DNA of 64,000 nucleotides from Linum tenue. Taxonomy: Eukaryota > Streptophyta > Magnoliopsida > Malpighiales > Linaceae. The notes beneath the pieces are model-generated. The model saw nothing but the letters and a program-made list of their open reading frames with translations. It did no database searches and was not told the DNA's origin. The translations under genes were made by a program, and so were the position numbers. Positions within the stretch are counted from its first letter, which is position 1, and every line of letters begins with the position of its first letter. Of this stretch, positions 1-8,921 are shown piece by piece. The stretch is taken from the NCBI GenBank assembly GCA_946122785.1, contig CAMGYJ010000009.1, positions 9,082,937 through 9,146,936 on the forward strand, read 5' to 3'.

Positions 1-190
1 GGGATGATAGAAATGAGGCAAATGCCTCTGCATTTTATAGCCAGGGAAGTGGGGAAGGTAATTAAATCCCCACCCAATTTTTCGGTGCTGCTCCTCCCAA
101 CTGCTTGTATTAATATTTTTTTATTATTTTTTCTTTTCATACCACCGCCACTTTGTTGGCCTCTTCTCTGCCACATGAGACGGGCCCAAT
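1..190 (-). repeat. 3' LTR (inner part) of a decayed Copia element
   Basis: This stretch matches 7312-7491 closely, including the shared blocks around 'gatgatag', 'tttatagccaggg' and 'acgggccca', with a few indels. It is the left, 3' LTR of a minus-strand Copia element whose 5' LTR ends at 7491. The outer end of this LTR lies left of the window. Its inner boundary is near 190, where the match to the other LTR stops and the pol 3' end begins. Confidence 0.75.
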
Positions 191-207
191 TATTCTCCCC
201 AGCCCGA

Positions 208-592
208 CTACATGGACGATATCGTCATCCCTGCAGCTGATCGACAAAACTCAAACTTTTCTCTTGTAAGAATCTTGGTACACATGTCAGATCCATTTTC
301 ATCAGTATGAATCTTCTCCAGTTGATGCTGCTTCATTTCAAGCACATCTCGGATCCAGTGATATCGGACATCAATATGTTTTGATCGAGCATGAAATGAA
401 GCATTCTTTGCAAGATGAATAGCACTCTAACTGTCACAGAACAACTGCGATCATTCCTGTAGGAACCCAAGTTCATTCAGGAACTTCTTCATCCACATCA
501 TCTCTTTGCATGCTTCCGTTACAGCTATATACTCAGCTTCTGTTGTGGAAAGAGCTACACACTTTTGAAGCTTTGACTGCCACGATATTGCT
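208..592 (-). pseudogene. Copia pol 3' end: RNase H fragment
   Basis: Read on the minus strand from 592 down, this encodes the C-terminal end of a Copia polyprotein. The RNase H motif ALSTTEAEYIA is followed by a stretch like KNASFHARSKHIDVRYHWIR and ends at a TAG at 208-210. Two in-frame stops interrupt it: a TGA after the segment ending FLQE, and a TAG where the family has Gln before SAIHLAK. The upstream reverse-transcriptase half is missing at the junction with the Gypsy element at 593. It belongs to the same element as the gag-pol at 4306-6949; about 1.5 kb of RT and RNase H sequence between the two pieces is gone. It is dead. Confidence 0.85.
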
Positions 593-2620
593 TGTTACAC
601 CCCAACATTTAGGTCTAGATTCGACCGTACGGTTCAATTGACGATTACGTACGAAGGGTTCAACCATAGATTAGATATAATAATAATAATTTTTATTATT
701 ATTATCATCATCATAAACACCATCACCCGCTCATTTCCCTCCATCAATAACAACACATTTTTGTTATTATTATAATCATCATCATCACTTACACGTCCCC
801 AGCAACTAAAAAGATGGAAACAAAAATGGAATAAATAAATAAAAATAATAATACCCAAAACCAGTAACTCCCTCGGCTCTCTTTCTCCCCGAGCAGCCGT
901 TCACCATAAGCATTAACTCCCCATAATGCTCAGCTTCATTTTTTTTTAATGAGAAGGAAGCCTCCCCAATCCTCACCCGTTACACCAACCCTCTCCCACC
1001 CGACGTCTCTTTTTCCCCTCGCAAGCAGCAGAAGTCGATCACCCTTCCTTCTTTCCCTCGCGATCAGAAGCGGCAACATCACCATCCATCGACCCTTTTC
1101 CCTCCCATGTTCGGTTGTTGCACGTCGGAGAAGAAGATGAGGGAAGAGAGTAAGGAAAGGAGGGAGACAGGAAAGAGTCTAGGCACTGGGTTTTGGTCGG
1201 GAGAAGGTCAGATTTCGTTCCACAGAGTTAGAATTCAAGTTAGTGGTCGTTTGGTGGTTCGTCGGACCTTCGTCGACGTCTCGCCGGAGTGTCGCCGGGG
1301 AAAAAAAATCAACTTCAACCATTCTTAGAAAGGTGAGTAAGGTTGCGTAGAGGGCGATCTCTGGAGCGTCACGGTGCCGACGAAATCAAATTCGGACGTC
1401 GGATGAGGGAGAACCGAGTCTCCCAAGTTTGAGGAAGAATGTGTCAACGATCAGGTACCATTCTTGGAAATTCGAAAAAGTTAGAGGATTAAAAGTGTAA
1501 TTTGCCAGAGAGGTCGTGGTCAACTGTGTTGACTGTAAAATTTCAGTTTCGGTACTTGGTACTTCTAAACTGACGGGCTTTTTATTTTGGTCATAACTCG
1601 ATCGATTGACGTCCAAATGAGGAACCGTCGGCGCCTACGGAATTGTGAGAACGAGGAGAATTTAATTGGAGCGAGTATGGAAATTTTGAGCAGAATCAGA
1701 TTTGGTTTCGATGGATATACGGTGAGTGTAAAGGGGGTAAAATCTCTGTTGAGGTCTTTTTAGTTTACGCTTTTCATTTGAGGTTATTATTTAGTTAATT
1801 TTATGAGTAAGCGCGATTATGTGTGTGAGGCATCCCACCGCCTATTTAAGGTGGAGGCACGCGTTGTGCTATGTATGTAATGTATGTTTGTATGGTTGTT
1901 GGTAATTGAACCCCCGGGCGGTTGGGCCACTACTGGACGCGGTAGATGGTCGGGTCACTACTGGACGGCGATACGTAACGCAGTAGTTGACCGGGCATGG
2001 ACTGGACGGCGATACGTAACGCAGTACCATTGCCTTGAGGATAGGGACACCGGACGGCGATACGTAACGCGGTGAACCCTAGTAATAAGTATATAAATTA
2101 AGATAGAAGTACAGAACTTCTATAAGCTGTCAGGGACTAAAATATTAAGGATGAAAGCGAGAACGGCTTTCATGTAAGAGGAAGTAATTTCTAATAATGT
2201 GTTAGTAGGTTTTGCTTAGGCAAAGACCTTAGAAAGTAACGACGAGACTGACCCCTTCTCACTCACCAGGTGTGGAAAGGGGAAGAGGGCATAACCAGCA
2301 CCCGGAGATTAATCAAGGAGGTCAGCCGCGTCAAACGTGAGGATGTCGGAAGGATCAGGGTATTGAGATGGGACCCTTTTTATCATATTTGTCTTTATTT
2401 CTTGTCCTATGAGTATACTGGGAAACTCAGGTTTTCTGTTCAAATGTTTGGATTGAGATTTGCCCAACTGTTTAGGGCTTTTCGTTTGAGATTTTTGGTT
2501 ATTGTCATTGGTTAATTTTTGTTTGACTTAAAAACATGGTTTGGGTTGCTCCGGAGTAACTGGTTTTTGTTTTAAAATTTTGGTTTGATTTTTTTTCCAA
2601 AAGATCGGGTTGTTTTCATT
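593..2620 (+). repeat. Left LTR of the Tekay-like element
   Basis: The LTR starts TGTTACACCCC and runs to the PBS-like site at 2622, about 2.03 kb; only its first 723 bp are repeated at 3570. It holds trinucleotide-rich tracts near 680-790 and a TATA-like TATTTAAG near 1840. A short repeated word, 'ggacggcgatacgtaacgc', occurs three times between about 1960 and 2075. The 3' limit is inferred from the PBS position. Confidence 0.6.
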
Positions 2621-2621
2621 T

Positions 2622-2633
2622 TAGTATCAGAGC
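2622..2633 (+). other. Primer-binding-like site
   Basis: TAGTATCAGAGC differs by one base from TGGTATCAGAGC, the initiator tRNA-Met complement used by most plant LTR retrotransposons. It marks the 5' LTR/internal boundary of the element at 593. Confidence 0.6.
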
Positions 2634-3188
2634 CGGCACTCCTCTGTTTCTTGGTCTCCAAGAAATACTGGAGTGAAGATCTGAGTTTTTGAAGGTTTAT
2701 GTTTTTAAAGGAAAGGAAAAAAGGTGTCAGGTGAAAGGTTTGGCCAAACAAGTCAGGGTTTCTTTTAAGGATTTTTGGAATCTCCAGTATACTCTAATCG
2801 TGATTAGGAAAATAGCTAAATTAGGCTCGCGTGACTATGATACGTCTTGGGAAGGAGAAACAGCAGATCCTTAGAGGATCGTTTAGTGAAACCCCTTCAT
2901 AAGTGCGAAGAGGAGGGTCAAAGAGTTATGACAAATGGCGGCCATCAGCGAGAGGAAAGGATACAAAGAGGATTCGCTAAAATCAAGATGATCGAGCTTA
3001 GGGTGTGACATCAGGAAGCAGTGGAAAGTTAGACTTTGAGTAACGATGGGAGCATATAAGGAGGAAATAGAATATGTCTTAAGGAGTCCGACAAGTCTTC
3101 AAGGAGCCGGCGACAAGTGTTGGCAAGGTGGGGCCATTCAACGAGATAGACGATGTAAGGAACGAGGCTTGGGAAAGTCGCGAGGGAC

Positions 3189-3569
3189 AAATTTCGAGGT
3201 CGAAATTTTTTCTTATGGGGGGAGGAAATGTGATACCTCGATTTCGATTTAAGGTCCTACAACAAGTACTAGGTGAGCCGGACCAATAAATTGAAGTGAA
3301 ATTTTGTCTCGCGGTGCAAGTTCGAGGATTTAAAAGGACAAATAGCCACTCAAAGCTACTCGATGCTAACGAGTTTGGGGAGAATATCTTTTGTGTCCAA
3401 GAGGAAAAGTAAGAATGGAGGTAGACAATGCGAGACAAGCAACAGACATCATCAAGGTTCATATAGCGAGAGTAAATTTTTTGAGGCAAGGAAGTACAAG
3501 AATGGTGTTGACAGAGGAATGAGATTCAAGCAAATTTCGGGGACGAAATTTTTGTAAGGGTGGATGAAA
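3189..3569 (+). other. Two successive element 3' ends (PPT plus LTR start)
   Basis: Two copies of the same terminal module lie 340 bp apart. At 3189-3229 'atttcgaggtcgaaattt' and a G-rich purine run lead into TGTGATACCTCG. At 3536-3570 'atttcggggacgaaattt' and another purine run lead into TGTTACACCCC. The second is the working PPT of the element at 593; the first looks like the end of a related but different family with another LTR start. The internal region is therefore a mosaic of two elements. Confidence 0.55.
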
Positions 3570-4292
3570 TGTTACACCCCAACATTTAGGTCTAGATTCG
3601 ACCGTACGGTTCAATTGACGATTACGTACGAAGGGTTCAACCATAGATTAGATATAATAATAATAATTTTTATTATTATTATCATCATCATAAACACCAT
3701 CACCCGCTCATTTCCCTCCATCAATAACAACACATTTTTGTTATTATTATAATCATCATCATCACTTACACGTCCCCAGCAACTAAAAAGATGGAAACAA
3801 AAATGGAATAAATAAATAAAAATAATAATACCCAAAACCAGTAACTCCCTCGGCTCTCTTTCTCCCCGAGCAGCCGTTCACCATAAGCATTAACTCCCCA
3901 TAATGCTCAGCTTCATTTTTTTTTAATGAGAAGGAAGCCTCCCCAATCCTCACCCGTTACACCAACCCTCTCCCACCCGACGTCTATTTTTCCCCTCGCA
4001 AGCAGCAGAAGTCGATCACCCTTCCTTCTTTCCCTCGCGATCAGAAGCGGCAACATCACCATCCATCGACCCTTTTCCCTCCCATGTTCGGTTGTTGCAC
4101 GTCGGAGAAGAAGATGAGGGAAGAGAGTAAGGAAAGGAGGGAGACAGGAAAGAGTCTAGGCACTGGGTTTTGGTCGGGAGAAGGTCAGATTTCGTTCCAC
4201 AGAGTTAGAATTCAAGTTAGTGGTCGTTTGGTGGTTCGTCGGACCTTCGTCGACGTCTCGCCGGAGTGTCGCCGGGGAAAAAACATCAACTT
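3570..4292 (+). repeat. Truncated right LTR of the Tekay-like element
   Basis: It is 723 bp long and nearly identical to 593-1315. The match stops at 4292 in the middle of the LTR, where sequence changes abruptly to Copia RT. About 1.3 kb of this LTR is missing. Confidence 0.8.
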
Positions 4293-4357
4293 GTCCTTCA
4301 AAGCTGTGTTTGTGTTCATCATGCTTGATCTTGAACACCCACTTGTCCTTCAAAGCT
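4289..4357. repeat. Deletion scar with 17-bp templated filler
   Basis: 'acttgtccttcaaagct' occurs at 4289-4305 and again at 4341-4357. The second copy is native Copia RT sequence (antisense of the ALKDKW region). The first sits exactly at the join between the LTR fragment and Copia. Its first four bases (actt) are shared with the LTR at 1312-1315. This looks like a templated insertion made while a broken LTR end was joined to Copia DNA. Confidence 0.6.
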
Positions 4358-6949
4358 CTCTTACCTTTGGGCAATTTCACCAGCTCAAATGTCTTGTTCT
4401 CATACAAGGAATCCATCTCGTCTTGCATGGCTTCTATCCACCTTTGCTTGTGTTCATCATTTATAGCTTCTGTGAAGCTTTCTGGTTCTCCCCCGTCAGT
4501 AAGTGACACGTATTCCGTCTCAGGATATCTGGTAGAGCGTCGTGTGACCCTTCAAAATCTCGTCGTTCGAACAGGAGAACCCTCAATGGCTGGTGGTTAA
4601 CCATCGTCATCAGCATCTTCTGGTTGAACCTCCACGGGAGCATCTTGTTCAACTATCTCAGGCTGATCATGTTGTGCTTCTTCTCCAACTTTTGTAGGCT
4701 CCGACGTTGGAGGTACTAGCCCAAGGCTTGGTTGACTAGCATCAGTACTAGGAACTTCTTTCCTAGCAACAACATCTTCGATGGTCTCATTTTTTATGAA
4801 CACAACATCACGACTTCTGATAAGCTTCTTTTGGATTGGATCAAAGAATCTATAGCCAAACTCATCTTGACCATAGCCAATGAATACGCACGGGCGCGTC
4901 TTGGAATCCAGCTTTGACCTTTCATCCTTTGGAATATGGACAAAGTCCTTGCAACCAAACACCCACAAATGTTTGTAGGAAACTTCTTTTCTTGTCCACA
5001 CCTTCTATGGGGCATCATACTTCAGTGGCACACTAGGTGACCTGTTCCACACATAAATTGCTGCAAGCAGTGCCTCCCCCCCAGAATGGTTGTGGTAGCT
5101 TCGAGTGTGATAACAAGCACCTGAATCTCTCTAGCAGGGTCTTGTTCATCCTCTCAGCTAGCCTGTTCAATTGCGGTGTCTTTGGTGGTGTGAATTGCTG
5201 ACGAATTCCATGCTCCTTGCAGCAGGTAGCAAATGGACCTGTGTACTCTCCACCATTGTCGGTCCGGATGCACTTCAGCTTCTTGCCAGTTTCCCTCTCC
5301 ACCAAGGGCAGGAATTGCTGGAAAACGTCTAGGGCATGATCCTTGGTCTTCAAGGTATACACCCAGGTCTTTCGTGAATGGTCATCAATGAATGTCACAA
5401 AATATCTGGCCCCTCCAAGTGATTTGACGTTGACATCGGGTTCACAGAGATTTGAGTGAACTAGATCCAACACGTTCTTCACTCTTGAAGGGATGGAACT
5501 TTTGAAAGCAACTCGGTTTTGCTTTCCCGCCAAGAAATGAACACACTTCGTTAGATGAACATGATCCAACCCAACTATGACTTTCTTCTGGGCCAACTTC
5601 TCCATGGACTTATCACTCATGTGACCTAGCCGTTTGTGCCATAATTCAATTGTGTCACCATTCTTCGTTGAGTTGACAATCTCTGGGGAGATCTTGGCTT
5701 CCGTCACATACAGCTTTGACAGCTTCTTGCCCTTGGCCAACACCAAGGAGCCTCTGGTGAGTTTCCACTTGCCATTGTGGAAGGTGTTGCAGTAACCTTT
5801 CTCATCCAACTTGTCTACAGAGATGAGATTCAGACGAATTTCTGGAACATGCCTGACATCCTTCAGCAGTAGCTTCGTACCATTCGTCTCCAAACATACT
5901 TCTCCTTTGCCAATAACTTTGGAAAGGTTGCCATTTCCCATTCTTACCACACCAAAGTCACCTCGTGTGTAAGATGAGAAAAATTCTCTCTTGGACGTCA
6001 CGTGAATGGTAGCACCACTATCAACCACCCAGCTTGTCTCTTGGGTTGTCAGGTTGGCAACATCTTCCTCGTAGACAATATTGAATTCATCAACAAAGTT
6101 TGCACCATCATCATCACTGTTCTCATCTCGTTTTCCCTTTCTTCTCTCGTTTATGAACTTTGGGCAAAATCTTCTGATGTGGCCCTTCTCCTTGCAGTGA
6201 TGACAGTGGATGTTGGCAAACTTGTTGGAATTCCCTCGACTCTGGCCTCTTTGCTTCGATCCTCTCGCTTCACTTATTCCTCTGCTTCTGGAATCTACCG
6301 CCAAAAGGTCTGACTGGGAAGATGACGAGGATGCACCTTGTGATCTTTTTCGCATCTCTTCATTCAGGACTCCGCTTTTGACAACCTCCATGCTGATAAC
6401 TCCATCTTTCGCAGAGTTGGTAAGTGAAATCTTTAGTGTCTCCTGCGATTCTGGAAGGGAAGCCAAAACCAGGAGAGCGACCACCTCATCTTCCATCTTT
6501 ATACCCATACTGAACAACTGATCCACGATCCCTTGAATTTCGTTCAAGTGATCCGCCAAGGATGTGCCTTCCTTGTATTTCATCTGAACCAACTTGGTCA
6601 GATAAAATAATTTGTTGTTGCCGGTCTTTGATGCATAGACTGCCTCCAGCTTGTTCCACAGAGTTCCGGTATGAGTTTCTCCACTAATTTGGTTGTACAC
6701 ATTGTCGTCGACGAACTGCCGAATGTAGCCACATACTTGCTCATGCTTGAACTCCCATTCGTCGTCTGTTTTGCCATCAGGTTTGGTCAGGCCGAACACT
6801 GGCAAATGCAACTCCGTCACGAGTAGGAGATCCTTCATCTTGTTTCTCCATATGTGATAGTTGGAGCCATTCAGACTTATCATCTTGCTTGTAAAAAGTT
6901 CCCAGATAAGTTGGACCTGACGGCAAGCCTCCAGAATTACGGTAACCAA
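4306..6949 (-). pseudogene. Copia gag-pol (TNT1/Tork-like), frameshifted and truncated
   Basis: A minus-strand ORF of 638 codons (6949-5033) has gag with a CCHC knuckle (CHHCKEKGHIRRFC, about 250-265). Protease follows (WVVDSGATIHVTS, about 308), then the GAG-pre motif LWHKRLGHMS (about 438) and integrase (FIDDHSRKTW, RTDNGGEY, and the Glu region altered to QLNRLAERM). A C-run at about 5081-5088 breaks the frame. The downstream integrase C-terminus (FGCKDFVHIPKDERSKLDSK) and the first RT residues (KDKWVFKIK) are readable between 5001 and 4306 in shifted frames, with a TAG just before KVWT. RT is cut off at the scar near 4306. The element is inactive; its RNase H remnant is at 208-592. Confidence 0.88.
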
Positions 6950-6989
6950 CTTCCTTAGACCAATTTACTTCGGTAATTTAATAACACAA

Positions 6990-7491
6990 TATACTACGAC
7001 TATTCTCAAAATGACAACAAGCATAGACAATAATAAATGGCACAAAGGATTTACGTGGTATACCCTGATTTAGGGCCAGTCCACGGGAAGAACAACTCCG
7101 AAGTATTTCTTAATTATGGTGATAGTAGGTTACAGAGAATTTCAAGATACAAGGAAATAGAACACTCGGTGTTTCCCGGAACAACCTCACTATTTCACTC
7201 ACAAGGAATCTCCTATCTACTCGTGGTAGTGAAAACCTTTCACTACCAAAACCCACAAAAGAAATACAAACAGGAGCAGAGCACAAAGGAAAGGAGGAAA
7301 TGGAATAGAGAGGGATGATGGCAATGAGGCAAATGCCTCTGCATTTTATAGCCAGGGAAGAGGGGAATGAAATTAAATCCCCACCCAATTTTTTGGTGCT
7401 GCTCCTCCCAACTGCTTGTATTAGTATTTTTTCTTTTCATACCATCGCCACTTTGTCGGCCTCTTCTCTGCCACATGAGACGGGCCCAACA
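6990..7491 (-). repeat. 5' LTR of the decayed Copia element
   Basis: The part 7312-7491 matches the left LTR at 1-190. On the minus strand the LTR begins TGTTGGGCCCG at 7491. The inner limit near 6990 is approximate because I could not find a clean PBS; a typical 'accacgtaaat' leader block lies at about 7047. The next five bases to the right (attgc, 7492-7496) would be the target duplication. Confidence 0.65.
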
Positions 7492-7704
7492 ATTGCAAGG
7501 TGCAACAGTGAACCATTATGTGTCTCATTCAGGATCTGACAATTTCTTTTTTGGCTAGGCAAGAAGATGTAATTACCTCAGCATGAACTGCTAACTATGC
7601 ACATATTTTCTTGAAGACTGGATGCATTTGTTTTTTACAGAGTATTTAGCTTGTTCTCTACCTTTGCCTCCTTTGTCTATCCCGTACTGACCTTCAATAA
7701 TTTT
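7492..7704. other. Short unassigned spacer between two retrotransposons
   Basis: These 213 bases lie between the Copia LTR end and the Tat LTR. They are AT-rich with no credible ORF. This may be the old host sequence into which both elements inserted; I recognise nothing in it. Confidence 0.4.
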
Positions 7705-8319
7705 TGTTGGTGCCTTGAAACTCCCCCTCCACGCTCCACACTCCAATCTCCGTAGCTCTCTCCTGCGGACGCACTCCTGCGCTCACACAAGCACCTAGCG
7801 GACCAACCTGGTCCGTTAGCACTCTGACGCTCAAGTGAGAAACCACTTTTAGAGAGAGAAGTGAAGGAACAGTTCTAGTAAGAGAAGCAAAAACTGAGTA
7901 AATGAGGTTTACCTACTCGACTATTTATACCCGGGGCGAGATCGACCGGTATCCGTCGCTCTCGCCCTGTGTCAGCCCCGTCATAAATGCACCGTACGTC
8001 CATCGTGCATGCGCCTCGACCATCTGACACCTTGGTCAGAGGCCCGAGGCGCATGACATCACTAGGTCAGCCTTCCGTACCCTTTCGACCGTTGGTTACT
8101 TTTGTCTTGTGCGCCCTTCACCTGGTACCCGGTCCCACCTGTCTCCCACGTCACTCTGGCCACCTGCGCCCTTGTCAGGGTGCCCCCTAGCCCAAAATCC
8201 TTGCCCCCATGGGCTTTCCTGAGCCCCTCTGGTTGGGCCCACATCCGCATCCCACAAACACCATTCTTTGGGCTTTTCCTTTTATGTTGGCCCCTGGGCC
8301 CATACTTGTTCCCCCAACA
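7705..8319 (-). repeat. 3' LTR of the first Tat element
   Basis: This 615-bp segment is bounded by TGTTGG and CCAACA inverted ends. It directly adjoins a minus-strand purine tract. A second, unrelated-length LTR of the same design is at 61713-62176. The 5' partner LTR is not in the window, so identity between LTRs cannot be tested. Confidence 0.75.
7921..7930 (-). promoter_or_regulatory. TATA box of the Tat LTR promoter
   Basis: On the minus strand this reads GTATAAATAG, inside the LTR, in the right orientation to drive the element. Confidence 0.5.
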
Positions 8320-8331
8320 ATTGTCCCCCAG
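8320..8331 (-). other. Polypurine tract of the first Tat element
   Basis: On the minus strand CTGGGGGACAAT lies immediately upstream of the LTR start TGTTGGGGG. This is the expected primer for plus-strand DNA synthesis. The second Tat element has GGGGGGCAAT in the same place. Confidence 0.7.
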
Positions 8332-8793
8332 TTAGGCGCCTAACACCCAAGGTTAGGGGCCTGACTGTATTTTCCTCCTTTAGGGTCCGTGCGCCTCGTT
8401 CTTGATGTTTATGCGTCTCTTTGTTCCTTTGTGCGCCCTTCCCATCTGCAGCTTGTTCCTCTGCTCCTGTCTTGTACTTTTCTTCTATCCCCGGCGTTCT
8501 TTCTCTCTCTCCTCCTCGCACACTCGTATATATTTCCTCTTTTTCTTTTCTTTTTCTTTATCATTATTGCTTATTTTTCAATTAACTTTTTTCCCTTTTT
8601 TTTTCTTTTTTTATTTCCCGCGACTGTTCCTCTTCCGCCTTTCTTTCTATGCCACTGTGACTCCTGCTATTCCACTCTCTCTCTCCCCCTCGATCCGTTC
8701 GCGATTCAAAATTCAAATTTTGAAATCGCTAACGGATCGGGGAAGCCTCTTCGCCTTCCCCCTCTCTCTCTCCCCATCGCGCTTGGACCCCTC

Positions 8794-8800
8794 TATAAAA
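8794..8800 (+). promoter_or_regulatory. Candidate TATA box of the antisense gene
   Basis: TATAAAA lies about 120 bp before the ATG at 8922 in a strongly pyrimidine-rich leader (8450-8900). It is in plus orientation, opposite to the host element, so the antisense gene may have its own promoter. Confidence 0.45.
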
Positions 8801-8921
8801 TCCCCTCTCCCCCTCTATAGCTCCCACAATTCGCCTGCATCTTCTCTCTACTTCCTCTCACTAACCGCCAAATCTCCCCCTTGCTCTAGAATTGCTCTGC
8901 CCTACACGCCTCCCGCTTGCA

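Larger units (their letters stand above)
593..4292 (+). mobile_element. Non-autonomous Tekay-like Ty3/Gypsy element inserted in a Copia element
   Basis: Direct repeats at 593-1315 and 3570-4292 are almost identical, both starting TGTTACACCCC. A primer-binding-like site follows at 2622, so the left LTR is about 2 kb long and the right one is cut short at 4292. The right LTR is preceded by the 'ggggacgaaattt' plus purine-rich block seen just before the 3' LTR of Tekay/Del chromoviruses. Only about 0.9 kb of internal sequence remains (2634-3569) and no gag, protease, RT or integrase can be read, so the element is non-autonomous or internally deleted. The lineage is inferred from the terminal block and LTR start, not from protein. 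Confidence 0.7.

Noticed and set aside
634..858. Identical minus-strand ORF here and at 3611-3835 (74 codons).
   Set aside because: It lies in the duplicated LTR within trinucleotide repeats; identity reflects the LTR pair, not a protein.
1386..1616. Minus-strand ORF of 76 codons in the Tekay-like LTR.
   Set aside because: It is inside an LTR, has no motif, and is not repeated in the truncated right LTR.
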